Of a stretch of 64,000 nucleotides of DNA, positions 43,734 through 52,642 are shown one piece after another (position 1 is the first letter of the stretch; each line of letters begins with the position of its first letter). A program made the translations under genes and the position numbers. The notes under the pieces are model-generated. The model was not told where the DNA came from and did no database searches. It worked only from the letters and a program-made list of their open reading frames with translations. Location of the stretch: positions 868,001 through 932,000 of the forward strand of contig OZ241897.1 of NCBI GenBank assembly GCA_965203535.1. The letters are read 5' to 3'. This stretch comes from JAJDTT01 sp022827025 (lineage in GTDB: Bacteria; Acidobacteriota; UBA6911; RPQK01; JAJDTT01).

Positions 43734-45587
43734 TCAACTGTAGCCGATTCGGATGCGAACATCTACGATCTGTACGGGCTCGGCGGGGTCACCCCGAGGG
43801 GGAGGTTCGACAGTCACCCGAAGTGTGTTCTTGCCTTTTTTCAAGTTCCGCGGATCGATTCTGAATTCAACCCAACCTGCGTCGTCTATCCAACCGACTC
43901 CGTACCCGCCGTAGCGTTTGACTTTCGCTTCTGCGGGCTCGGAAAGGGAGATGCCGTTGAGCTCCCACTTGAATCGCCGGGGATCCGTTCCCGCGGCCCG
44001 CTCAAGGTCCCAGCTGGCGATGGCCGGAGGGCGCGTCGAATCGGCGGTACTGTATTGCGCTTGCACAAAGACTTCCGACGCGCTGGTTGGATCATCGGCG
44101 ATCTTCAACTGGAAGACGGCATCTGCCGGACCCGATTGGGTAGTAAAAGCCCGGGGCAGCTGGCTGGCCAGACACCCATCGGCCAGACAGCCGAGCCGGT
44201 CGTAGCCGGGATCAATCCGGTAGAGCTTGTTCCGCCGGCCCAGGGCTTTCGAGTCTTCTATCGAAGGCATCCTGCCGTAATCTGCGGGATTGGTGGGGCC
44301 GTGGTGAGTGTGCCAGTCATAGAGACAGATGCCGTCCGCCCCCGCTTCCCAGAAGCGGTAGCTGGCGGCGTCAACGGCTTCGAAGTTGGAAGCCAAGCCT
44401 CCTTCCATTTCAGGATCCCGCACATCCCACTTGGGCCGTCCGGTCTGAAAGGGTACGTAGATTCGATCCAGACACCCATAAACCGGGACGTCATAGCGGT
44501 GGCCCAGGGCAACCCATTCTTCGATTGGTATCGTGAACGGCATCCCACCGGAGCCAGCAAGCAAGAGATCGATCCACCCTTTCCGAGCCCACGTCTCGGG
44601 GTCCAGGCCCAGAGACAGTGAAAGCTCCAGCGAATCGGGCGTGCGGCCGCTGGCTAACAGGATGGGTCGGCCGCGCCGTTCTCCGTAGTAATCCAGACGC
44701 TGGCGCACTTGGCGGACAAAGTCGTTCATCACGGAAATATTGCGCCGTTCCTGCCCTACCTTGAAGAAACCGTAATGACGGGCCCAGTCCAGTTCCACAC
44801 CGTCCAGGTCGTAGCGCTGGCAGGCACCTTCAATCACTTGCAGATAGCGGGCCCTGACTTCGGCACGAGCCCAGTCATAACCGCCCCAGAACCACAGATC
44901 GCGCGAAGCCACGCCCTCCCGTCGAAATACGTCCTTCAGGGGGTGCACAGCCTCTGCTTGCCTGAGAAGCTGGCGCTCCTTATCGGGGTCATACAGCTTC
45001 GTCTTCCAACGCTGTTCCTCGATGGGCATGAATCGATCCAGCCAGGGGACAATCTTTTCCTCCCAGTGGGTTCGTGAGATATAGCCAAGTAAGAGTTCAG
45101 GATGGGCCAACTTGAAGGAGGACCAGTATCCGGCTTTCGGCGTGTAGCGAGAGCAGTGCACATCGTTCATGCGTATGGAATAAAAAATCTCCTTCCGATG
45201 TTGGCGGGCGAAGTCGACGACATGCTGGACCGGATTCGGCCCCAGCACTTCAATGTATTTTTTCGGGAACTCCCAATCCGGCTCATTGGTGTGAGCGCAG
45301 TAGAGGATGGTCTCCACGGACGTGCCTTCCAAGAATCGCAAAGTACCGTCCCAGAACTGCTCGACCGATTCCAGAGGAATCGGCCATTTTCCACCAGCGT
45401 AAGCGATCGACTGAATGTCGCTGCCATCGTTGTTCCAGATGACAGGGCGCCTTTGCAGTCTTGCCTTCGTTCTCTCGCGAACGATCTCCGGCTGCAAAAA
45501 CCGACGACCTCGTGCGGCCGGTAAAGTCGCAGAGGTCCACAGCCCAACTCCCCCGATGCCTTGCAGAAAGACCCTTCGATTTTTCAT
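43734..45587 (-). CDS. Tat-exported glycosidase-like TIM-barrel protein (copy 2)
   Basis: About 617 aa from ATG 45587 (AAGGGGGTAAGT leader). It has a twin-arginine-like signal MKNRRVFLQGIGGVGLW. It shares with the 26662-28464 product RRPVIWNNDGSD, NEPDWEFPKKYIEVLGPNPV, YDLDGVELDWARH, YDWHTHHGP and the C-terminal module LKKGKNTLRVTVEP. The likely catalytic acids are in DGVELDW. It starts the minus-strand run 45587 to 37952 and faces the 45689 gene across a palindromic site. Confidence 0.75.
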   Translation of the reverse strand: MKNRRVFLQGIGGVGLWTSATLPAARGRRFLQPEIVRERTKARLQRRPVIWNNDGSDIQSIAYAGGKWPIPLESVEQFWDGTLRFLEGTSVETILYCAHTNEPDWEFPKKYIEVLGPNPVQHVVDFARQHRKEIFYSIRMNDVHCSRYTPKAGYWSSFKLAHPELLLGYISRTHWEEKIVPWLDRFMPIEEQRWKTKLYDPDKERQLLRQAEAVHPLKDVFRREGVASRDLWFWGGYDWARAEVRARYLQVIEGACQRYDLDGVELDWARHYGFFKVGQERRNISVMNDFVRQVRQRLDYYGERRGRPILLASGRTPDSLELSLSLGLDPETWARKGWIDLLLAGSGGMPFTIPIEEWVALGHRYDVPVYGCLDRIYVPFQTGRPKWDVRDPEMEGGLASNFEAVDAASYRFWEAGADGICLYDWHTHHGPTNPADYGRMPSIEDSKALGRRNKLYRIDPGYDRLGCLADGCLASQLPRAFTTQSGPADAVFQLKIADDPTSASEVFVQAQYSTADSTRPPAIASWDLERAAGTDPRRFKWELNGISLSEPAEAKVKRYGGYGVGWIDDAGWVEFRIDPRNLKKGKNTLRVTVEPPPRGDPAEPVQIVDVRIRIGYS

Positions 45588-45654
45588 ACTTACCCCCTTC
45601 TTGGATTTTGAGCAATAGGACAATCAGGAGGACGGCACTGGAAACTGAATTCTG

Positions 45655-45667
45655 CTATAAATTATAA
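45655..45667. promoter_or_regulatory. Putative operator, site 5: CTATAA-A-TTATAA
   Basis: 11 of 12 arm positions match the motif. It lies 21 bp upstream of ATG 45689 and 67 bp upstream of the divergent 45587 start. Confidence 0.6.
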
Positions 45668-45688
45668 CATGGACAGAGGACGAGATCG

Positions 45689-46468
45689 ATGCCCCGATGT
45701 TTGCAAATCTTTTTCATCACCATCATGACTGCAACCTGTCTGGCTGGCGAGGTGATCTACCACGAGACCTTTGACCAGGGGAACGGTTCCACGGGACCTC
45801 AGCAGGGTTGGACTGTGGGCAAGAATACGGAAATCAATCGAGGACCTGGGACTTGGCACAAGAACATTTTGGGGTACATGGGGTGGGGAGCGCCCCTGGA
45901 ATGGACCCCCCAAGGAGGTCGATCAGGAGGCTATGCGACTTCCTCTTCTCCGTGGTACTTCGACGATAACCACGGAGAATTCTATTGGTTTCATATCGTC
46001 CTCCGGGTGCGGCAAACAAAAGATATCGGGATTCAGGGCAGAGATCTCCGGAACGCCCGGGTAGAGCTCTCGCTAAGGGGGCGCGACTTGGCCGTAAACG
46101 ACTTGAAACTGTACTTTTGGATTCAAGGAGAGGGCGGGCGCAGTGGCTACTATACGAAACCCGCCTTGGTGAACTGGGCCCTGACATCCGAGCCCCTCGA
46201 GGATGCCCTCCGCGATGGTCGGTGGAACGACGTTTCCTTTCAGCTGACACTTGACGAATCTCGATGGAGCCAATTGGGTTTGATCAATGGAGGTCTGGCC
46301 AAGAAGATCCGGGTCATTCAGAGTCGAACCATGGCGGACGGTTTTCTCGAAGGGATCCTCGCCGGCAAGCATTGGAACTTTGGCTTTCTGCTCTGCGGAA
46401 TCGATCCTCGAGACCTCCCGCAGGGCAAGATTGACATTGATGAGTTTAGGATCGTCTCATCCAAGTAG
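45689..46468 (+). CDS. Secreted beta-sandwich-like protein, unrecognised family (member 1 of 3)
   Basis: A 259-aa protein with a signal peptide (residues 1-19). The family hallmarks are ETFDQG near the mature N-terminus, then WHKNILGYMG, GGRSGGYATSSSPWYFDDNHGEF, GRDLRNARVELSLRGRDL, LGLINGGLAKKIRVIQS and DIDEFRI at the end. Two relatives lie in tandem at 49277 and 50103. The start-with-FD and end-with-DEF architecture recalls LamG/concanavalin-type modules, but I cannot name the family. No catalytic residues are evident; it may be a carbohydrate-binding or lyase-like protein. Confidence 0.7.
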   Translation: MPRCLQIFFITIMTATCLAGEVIYHETFDQGNGSTGPQQGWTVGKNTEINRGPGTWHKNILGYMGWGAPLEWTPQGGRSGGYATSSSPWYFDDNHGEFYWFHIVLRVRQTKDIGIQGRDLRNARVELSLRGRDLAVNDLKLYFWIQGEGGRSGYYTKPALVNWALTSEPLEDALRDGRWNDVSFQLTLDESRWSQLGLINGGLAKKIRVIQSRTMADGFLEGILAGKHWNFGFLLCGIDPRDLPQGKIDIDEFRIVSSK

Positions 46469-46555
46469 AGTCCGTCCAGGACTCAGTGGAGCCTGAGAAA
46501 CCGGCCGCGTCGACCAAGGGGGCTCCCCCCGGGGTCAACGCGATCTCTTCCTTCG

Positions 46556-48292
46556 CTATATCCCTCGAGCTTCGGAGATGCGAAATACATCCACGCCCGT
46601 CCGGATACGGTTGGTTGCGGGATCAACCATTACCCCCAAGGGCTTGGCAAAGCCGGAATCCAGAGATGGAGACTCTTCCACGACTTCGACTTCGTGTCCC
46701 ATCCTGCCCAATCCTTCCCGGCACTCGGAATCCAGCCTCAAGTCGGCAAGGGTGACCGCTTCCGAGGCATCCACGCGAGGAGAGGCTATGGCCTGCTGAA
46801 GGCTCATTTGCCGGTCCACGAGGTTCAGCACGATTTGGGTGTTGCAACTGATGATCCGTCTCCCGCCGACTGCGCCCAGGCTGGCGAAGGGCTTTCTCTC
46901 TTTGAGCAGCAAGAGCGGCACCATATTGTTGAGTCCCCGCTTGTAGCCGGCAATTGAGTTGGCCGTACCTGGAAGTGGATTGAAGACCACCATCCCGCTG
47001 CTAAAGAGGAGCCCGGTCCCGGACGTGACGACCCGGGAGCCAAACCGGCTGACGGCCGTCTGTGTGCAGGAAACCATGTTTCGCCGTCTGTCAATCACGG
47101 AAAAATGAGTCGTGCACTGGTCTTCCTGCGGAGGGGAAGGAGGAAAATCCTCTGGAACGGGCGTTTCTTCTTGATAGCGCCAGGGCCGGTGCAGAGCCCT
47201 GTCGGCAAACGTAACCCAAGGTTGATCCGAAGAGTGCGCGAAGGCCGTCTGTCCAGGACTGATCAGCCCGGCGATGTCCCGGGAGTAGCCGGAAGACAAA
47301 AGGGCGTTTTCCGGTATAGGAACAAAGTCAGGATCTCCGAGAAAACGGTATCGATCGGCGAAAGCGTGGCGAGCGGACTCGATCACAAGATGAAGGTATT
47401 CGGACGAATTGTGCTCCAAGCCAGCTAAATCAAAATTCTCGAGAATCTTCAGGGCTTGCAGAGTAGTCGTACATCCACTGGGGCCAGGCATTCCGAGGAT
47501 CTCATAGTCCCGATACCGGATTGTCACGGGCTTTGTCACCACGACTTCGTAGCTGCCGAAGTCTTCTGCCCTGAGCAGACCGCCATTCTTTTTCATATCT
47601 GCTTCAATGGCGTGCGGAAGTTCTCCGTGGTAAAGGGCTCTGCCACCCTTACGGGCAATCAGTCGCAGAACCTGGCCCAGATCGGCTTGCATCACGCGAT
47701 CCACGCCGCTGACCGGAGGAAATCCCTTGGGCAGAAAGATCCGAGCGGGAACCCGGAATCTCACGAAATCTCCCATGACTTCGGCAATTTGCTGCGTCGC
47801 CAGCCAGTTGGCCACAAACCCCTGCTCGGCGTAATGAATCGCCGGCTCCAAAAGTCGTTGTAGAGGAAGGCTTCCATGAAGCTGATGCGCTCGACACAGA
47901 CCGGCGGTCACACCGGGAACACCGATCGACATGTAGCCGCAGACATTGGCTCGATTCTCAACCTCGAAAAGCCCGTTTCCCTCCTGGGTCCGACCGATGA
48001 CCCGATACATCTCGGGGGTGGCTGCCATCGGGGCTCGATGGCTGAAATCGAGGGCAAGACTGGCCTGTTGCTCGGCCAGATGAACAAGCATCTGCCCGTG
48101 ACCGGCGATGGAGGAGGCCCAAGGCTCCACCACTGCCAGGCAAAAGCCCACGGCAACGGCAGCGTCAACGGCGTTCCCACCTGCGGAAAGGGTTTGGACC
48201 CCGACCTCTGAAGCCAAGGGATGGGAGGTGACCACCGCTCCAAAATCCGATACGACCTCATCCTTAGTGGGTCGCCAGATGCTGCGTTTCAC
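46556..48292 (-). CDS. Gamma-glutamyltransferase-like Ntn hydrolase (copy 1)
   Basis: About 578 aa from a GTG at 48292 with AGGAGC upstream; ATG 48352 is an alternative. The GGT fold is shown by SAGGNAVDAAVAVGFCLAVVEP, SIGVPGVTAGL and the autocleavage/nucleophile region DQCTTHFSVIDRRRNMVS, with the catalytic Thr near residue 395. Later TGLLFSSGM and VGGRRIISCNTQ match the small subunit. It has no clear signal peptide. Such enzymes cleave gamma-glutamyl bonds or act as cephalosporin-acylase-like amidases. Confidence 0.88.
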   Translation of the reverse strand: MKRSIWRPTKDEVVSDFGAVVTSHPLASEVGVQTLSAGGNAVDAAVAVGFCLAVVEPWASSIAGHGQMLVHLAEQQASLALDFSHRAPMAATPEMYRVIGRTQEGNGLFEVENRANVCGYMSIGVPGVTAGLCRAHQLHGSLPLQRLLEPAIHYAEQGFVANWLATQQIAEVMGDFVRFRVPARIFLPKGFPPVSGVDRVMQADLGQVLRLIARKGGRALYHGELPHAIEADMKKNGGLLRAEDFGSYEVVVTKPVTIRYRDYEILGMPGPSGCTTTLQALKILENFDLAGLEHNSSEYLHLVIESARHAFADRYRFLGDPDFVPIPENALLSSGYSRDIAGLISPGQTAFAHSSDQPWVTFADRALHRPWRYQEETPVPEDFPPSPPQEDQCTTHFSVIDRRRNMVSCTQTAVSRFGSRVVTSGTGLLFSSGMVVFNPLPGTANSIAGYKRGLNNMVPLLLLKERKPFASLGAVGGRRIISCNTQIVLNLVDRQMSLQQAIASPRVDASEAVTLADLRLDSECREGLGRMGHEVEVVEESPSLDSGFAKPLGVMVDPATNRIRTGVDVFRISEARGI

Positions 48293-48613
48293 TACAGCTC
48301 CTATTGCCTCGCGACGTTGACACGCATCCTGCTCACTCCGGCGACAGATCATCCAACTCGTGGCAAAAAGCCGTCACGGCATTCGACCGGGTCCGCATCA
48401 TGGCGGACGGCGTTACTACTGGTTTACAAACGTTCGGGTATGCCAAACAGGGAGTTCTCTCCAATATACGGCACGTTAATCATAGGATGACATTTCGGCA
48501 GCAGCATGCAGCAACGCTCCGAGTGTTCCCTGGGTCCTCAAGCTTTACCCGGTTTCTCTTATAATTTATACTCCCTGAGAGAAGCCTATCAAGAACGGAG
48601 GAGCCAGATTCTC
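48293..48613. other. Divergent regulatory region between the GGT-like gene and the 48614 run
   Basis: A 321-bp gap, in which the 5' end of the GGT-like frame may extend to 48352. It contains palindromic site 6 at 48559-48571; nothing else is recognised. Confidence 0.5.
48559..48571. promoter_or_regulatory. Putative operator, site 6: TTATAA-T-TTATAC
   Basis: 11 of 12 arm positions match the motif. It contains a perfect TATAAT hexamer and lies 42 bp upstream of ATG 48614. Confidence 0.6.
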
Positions 48614-49213
48614 ATGGCTGACTCAGAAAAGGCCAAATCCGTACAAATCAATCCAGGCCGGCTGCTGTGGTCCGGCGAGCACTGGATTAACGGCCTCCAG
48701 TCTCCGAAAGGCGAGATTCCCAGCGCTTGGGTGAGCCTTTACCACACACGTCACAGTCCGGCCGGTGAAGGTAACACCGCCCAAATCATTATCCGGGCGG
48801 ACCGCCATCTGAGCCTGATATGTGCCGATGACCCGGAGGTGGGGAGGTTCATCCAAGACAAATTTCTGATTCGAAGCAGCTTTCAGGATCCGGCTGCTAC
48901 CATTGTGCAAGCTCGTTTCTTTCGTGAAGGAGACATCCGAAAAGACCCGGCCTGGATCATCGAAACCGGTGAGCACCGAATCGTGGCCCGATGGTGGGTT
49001 ACGGAGCCACCGGTTATCGCCCAAGGCACCTTTCGGCCCGGTACCGAACATTTCACTGCTTTGTTCTTCACCGAGCGGGCCTCGGTCGAAGTCGACGGTC
49101 AGCCGATTCCGGGAAACCCGTTCTTAAGAGACATCTGGAAACCTCACCTGCCAGGAGCTCGCAGTTCCTGCGTCTTTGCGCTGGCCGAGACCTTGATCGA
49201 ACTACCTGATTGA
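48614..49213 (+). CDS. Protein of unknown function heading the 48.6-52.5 kb plus-strand run
   Basis: A 199-aa protein from ATG 48614 (GGAGGAG upstream). It has no signal peptide. The predicted content is beta-rich: GEHWINGLQSPKGEIPSAWVSLY, AQIIIRADRHLSLICAD, FLIRSSFQDPAATIV, EHFTALFFTERASVEVDG. I do not recognise a family or catalytic motif. It is first in a run with two members of the secreted family at 49277 and 50103 and a BNR lipoprotein, downstream of palindromic site 6. Confidence 0.6.
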   Translation: MADSEKAKSVQINPGRLLWSGEHWINGLQSPKGEIPSAWVSLYHTRHSPAGEGNTAQIIIRADRHLSLICADDPEVGRFIQDKFLIRSSFQDPAATIVQARFFREGDIRKDPAWIIETGEHRIVARWWVTEPPVIAQGTFRPGTEHFTALFFTERASVEVDGQPIPGNPFLRDIWKPHLPGARSSCVFALAETLIELPD

Positions 49214-49276
49214 GGGAGCTACCCCAAGTTGCCAAACTACGACGGTTTTCTAATCTCCTGTTCCTGAAAGGGAAGG

Positions 49277-50062
49277 ATGAGACGAGTGAGAAAGCACTCC
49301 GTTTGGTTGGGGCTTTTCCTGCTAATTGAGATCAGTTTGTCGGCGGAAGTCATTTTCCGCGAAAGTTTTGATCAGGGAGCAGGAGGGTGGACCACCGGGA
49401 AAAACAAGACGCATACGCGGGGAGAGACCTGGCACCGCAACATCCTTGGGTTCTACGGCGAGCCCGTGGCTCTAACGTGGAGCTCAAGCGGCGGACGTTC
49501 CGGAGGGTACGCCACCGCCGAGTCGCCCTGGTACTTTGACGATAACCACGGGGAATTCGGGTGGCTTTACCTGGTCTTCGGCAAGCGCACGGGCTGGTCC
49601 ACGTACCCCGTGGACGAAGAGGCGCCGGCAATAGGCAGAGACTTGCGAAATGCTACGGTTCGAATCTCACTGCGGGGGAGAGACATGCGGCTGAAGGGAA
49701 CCAGGTTCTACTATTGGAATCAGGCTCCTCCCGCAAAAGGCCCCTGGGTCTACCGATGCTGGGCTCTGACCTCCGTTCCTCTCGAGGGTTACTTGACGAA
49801 TGGAAATTGGCACGACGTCAGCTTCAAACTGGATCCCCATGAAGGCAAATGGAGTTACATGGGATTGATCAACGGTGGGCTGCGAAAGAGGATTCGCGTG
49901 ATTCAGAGTCTTTCCTTTGGGCAAGGGACATTGGAGGAGGTGCTGGGCGACGGCAAACTTTACAACTGGGGGTTTATTCTCGTGAATGTGGATCCCCTGG
50001 ATCCTCCTTCCGGAAAGATCGACATCGATCAGTTCAGCATCACCCTCGACGGCGCGGAGTGA
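49277..50062 (+). CDS. Secreted beta-sandwich-like protein, unrecognised family (member 2 of 3)
   Basis: A 261-aa protein with a signal peptide (about residues 1-22). It shares with its relatives ESFDQGAGGWTTGKNKTHTRG, TWHRNILGFYGEPVALTWSS, GGRSGGYATAESPWYFDDNHGEF, GRDLRNATVRISLRGRDMRLKG, MGLINGGLRKRIRVIQS and KIDIDQFSI. A GTG three codons downstream is an alternative start. It is followed 40 bp later by member 3, so it arose by tandem duplication. Confidence 0.7.
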   Translation: MRRVRKHSVWLGLFLLIEISLSAEVIFRESFDQGAGGWTTGKNKTHTRGETWHRNILGFYGEPVALTWSSSGGRSGGYATAESPWYFDDNHGEFGWLYLVFGKRTGWSTYPVDEEAPAIGRDLRNATVRISLRGRDMRLKGTRFYYWNQAPPAKGPWVYRCWALTSVPLEGYLTNGNWHDVSFKLDPHEGKWSYMGLINGGLRKRIRVIQSLSFGQGTLEEVLGDGKLYNWGFILVNVDPLDPPSGKIDIDQFSITLDGAE

Positions 50063-50102
50063 GGAGCGCAACTTTACGCTCCGACCAGATAGGTGGATAA
50101 GG

Positions 50103-50993
50103 ATGAAAAATATGACCAAGAAAATAAGACTCGATATTTTCTTCACATTTATATTCTATTCCGTGGCCGGACTGGCGGCAGGTGCAAAGCCGGCACCGGG
50201 TGACGTCGTGGCTGCGCACAGCTTTGACCGGGGACCGGAAGCATGGCACACGGGCAAAGACAAGACCCATACCCGCGGCGTCACTTGGCACCGCAATATC
50301 CTGGGTTTCTACGGAGAGCCGGTTTTCCTGAAATGGAGTGAGAGGGGAGGCCGTTCGGGGGGGTTCGCCTATTCCGAGTCGCCCTGGTATTTCGATGACA
50401 ATCATGGTCACTTCGGCTGGCTGCACTTGCTCGCCAACCGATACACGGAGCCCGAGAAGCAGGGAAGACCCGGAAGTCCGAGTCCCGTAGTGGGTCAGGA
50501 TCTGCGCAATGCCGTCGTCAGAGTGTCCCTTCGCGGTCGGGACGTTGAGCTAAAGGGCACCAGACTCTACTTTTGGCTCGGCGGAAGCGCTCCTCCCATC
50601 AGGGCCGTCTCTCCTGCGGATCAACGGCCCAGACCCACCGTGAGTTCTTCTCAGCGGGAGGCACACCGGTGGTGGGCACTGACCTCGGTTCCACTGGAAG
50701 CCCATTTGACGGATGGGAAGTGGCACGATGTGGAGTTCCAATTGGAGCCCGACGAGCGTAAGTGGACCTATTTAGGCCTGATAAACGGTGGTCTGCGAAA
50801 GAAGATTCAGGTCCGACAAAGTCTCAGTTTTGGAGACGGATCACTGCCACATGTTCTGGGTAACGGTAAACTTTACGTTTTCGGATTTATTCTGGTTGAA
50901 GTGGATCCTTTGGATCAGCCGACGGGCATGATTGATATGGACGAATTCAGCATCGCCACATTTCCTTCCAATCCTCCGCTGCCGGAACCATGA
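50103..50993 (+). CDS. Secreted beta-sandwich-like protein, unrecognised family (member 3 of 3)
   Basis: About 296 aa from ATG 50103; ATG 50112 has the better-placed AAGGA ribosome-binding site. The signal peptide is rich in Ile and Phe (RLDIFFTFIFYSVAGLAAG). It has the same core as member 2, with an insertion of about 25 residues after LKGTRLYFWLGG (Pro- and Arg-rich, about residues 160-185). It ends MIDMDEFSIATF. Function unknown; probably binds the same ligand as members 1 and 2. Confidence 0.7.
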   Translation: MKNMTKKIRLDIFFTFIFYSVAGLAAGAKPAPGDVVAAHSFDRGPEAWHTGKDKTHTRGVTWHRNILGFYGEPVFLKWSERGGRSGGFAYSESPWYFDDNHGHFGWLHLLANRYTEPEKQGRPGSPSPVVGQDLRNAVVRVSLRGRDVELKGTRLYFWLGGSAPPIRAVSPADQRPRPTVSSSQREAHRWWALTSVPLEAHLTDGKWHDVEFQLEPDERKWTYLGLINGGLRKKIQVRQSLSFGDGSLPHVLGNGKLYVFGFILVEVDPLDQPTGMIDMDEFSIATFPSNPPLPEP

Positions 50994-51046
50994 CGAAAAA
51001 CGTGCTTTAGCCTGCTGACCGAGCATTTCCAATGGAGGTTGAGACC

Positions 51047-52483
51047 ATGAAACGAACTTTTGCCGCCAGCTTGATCTGTCTCACGGTTCTGAGCAACTGC
51101 CGGACCGGTGTAGAAACCACGGAGGAGGAGCCAACCCTCCGGAATCCCCGCGTCACGCTGGGTCCGCCTGTCGTGGTCATGCTGGGTCCCCCAGGCGACC
51201 TGCGTTGGGGGTACTACGCTTTTCCAGACATGTGGCGAGCCCCGGGTGGAGAGCTGTACTTGGCCGTAAACGTGGGTGAGGACGCCAACGATGTGGGGGA
51301 ACACCTGCCCACCCAATTCTTTGTCTCCCGGGACGAGGGAGAGTCCTGGCTGCCGATACTGGAAGATCAGGTGGACCTCTCTCCGGATATCATTGCCCTG
51401 CCGAGTGGAGAGCAGGTGGCCTTCGGCACTGAGAAATATGTCTATCATTATTCGACCTACGGTCCTCGGCCGCGCGAATTCCACAGCCTCGATGAGCTCG
51501 GTCTCAAACTCATCTTCACAACCGAAAAAACTAGTCTGATTGCGGCTCATTATCGTTACGCGGATTTGCCTGAGAGGCTGACCCGAATCCCCGTAAAGCG
51601 CCGTAGAGGACCAAGTGCTCCCTGGCAGTACGATTACGCTCATTTTGACTCGTCCGACTTGCTACTCCGCACGCCGGTCGGTAGCCCGGACGCTGACGGA
51701 GATTGGCACGAAATAGCCCCTATGATCTCAACGACGCCACGGGATGCCGCCTCCGTCCTCTGGCCGGACCGCTTGGTCACGTTGCCTGACGGCACGCTCC
51801 TATGGCCGCTCGCCAGCCAGGACCCACGCATTGAGAGGATGTTCTTTCGTGTCCAATGTGTCGCTTCCAGCGACGGCGGACGGACTTGGGGAATCCGCGG
51901 CACGATTGCCGATCAGCCAGACTTGGCTGACTGGGGTTACGGCTGTGGCGAGCAGTCGATGCAGAGGATGCCCAACGGGGATCTACTGTGCGTCATGCGT
52001 ACCCGGATGGCGGGCAACACGCTGGGAACGCGCCCCTTGACGAAGGTGACGCATTCTCTGGCCGCGGCGCGCTCCTCGGATAACGGCTACACCTGGAGCA
52101 GGCCGGAGGCGATTGCGCCCATCAGCGTCACGCCCCACTTGCGCACCTTGGGCAACGGCACCGTTGCGGTCGTATATGGGAGGCCAGGCGTGCATGTTCG
52201 CGCTTCGGCGGACAGCGGAAAGACCTGGACCAATGCCTTTCCGCTGGTGGGCCCCGCGGAGGCCCAGTTGATGGCCGAGTCCAGAGAAGAGCGCATGGCC
52301 CTGAGCCACGCCGGACACGGCTCCGCCCAAAACAGGGTCATCAGCTGCAGCAATACGGATGTGGTCGTCACCGGATCCGACCGGTTCATCGTTTCGTATT
52401 CCGACTTTCAGTACAGGGATGAGCAGGGCCGGCAGCGAAAGGCGATTAAGGTCAGAGAAGTGATCGTCGAGATGCCAATCTAG
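51047..52483 (+). CDS. BNR/sialidase-fold lipoprotein (pair D/F, second copy)
   Basis: 478 aa from ATG 51047, which has GGAGG 8 bp upstream. The lipoprotein signal ends LTVLSNC. It matches the 37952-39373 product throughout (WGYYAFPDMWRAPGGELYLAVNVGEDAN, Asp boxes SRDEGESWLP, SSDGGRTWGI, SSDNGYTWSRP, and the C-terminal ISCSNTDVVVTGSDRF). Its last 170 bp are also closely matched by the remnant at 28480-28652. It ends the plus-strand run from 48614. Confidence 0.82.
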   Translation: MKRTFAASLICLTVLSNCRTGVETTEEEPTLRNPRVTLGPPVVVMLGPPGDLRWGYYAFPDMWRAPGGELYLAVNVGEDANDVGEHLPTQFFVSRDEGESWLPILEDQVDLSPDIIALPSGEQVAFGTEKYVYHYSTYGPRPREFHSLDELGLKLIFTTEKTSLIAAHYRYADLPERLTRIPVKRRRGPSAPWQYDYAHFDSSDLLLRTPVGSPDADGDWHEIAPMISTTPRDAASVLWPDRLVTLPDGTLLWPLASQDPRIERMFFRVQCVASSDGGRTWGIRGTIADQPDLADWGYGCGEQSMQRMPNGDLLCVMRTRMAGNTLGTRPLTKVTHSLAAARSSDNGYTWSRPEAIAPISVTPHLRTLGNGTVAVVYGRPGVHVRASADSGKTWTNAFPLVGPAEAQLMAESREERMALSHAGHGSAQNRVISCSNTDVVVTGSDRFIVSYSDFQYRDEQGRQRKAIKVREVIVEMPI

Positions 52484-52642
52484 TCCGAATTTCTCACAAA
52501 GCCGTTGAGTGATCGGAGAAGACGGTTTTTTTGAGGAAACAACGACAATTGCGAAGCAGCCTCCTGGGGAGCGACCGAACTGGGCGCGCCCTCGCTGGTC
52601 GTTTCCTAACCATGGGAGCGTCCGGCTCTCCCCCGCCCCGTA

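Noticed and set aside
52484..52642. A possible terminator near 52,500-52,550 ending in a T-run
   Set aside because: Only a 4-bp CCGT/ACGG stem with a large loop precedes the T-run, too weak to call.
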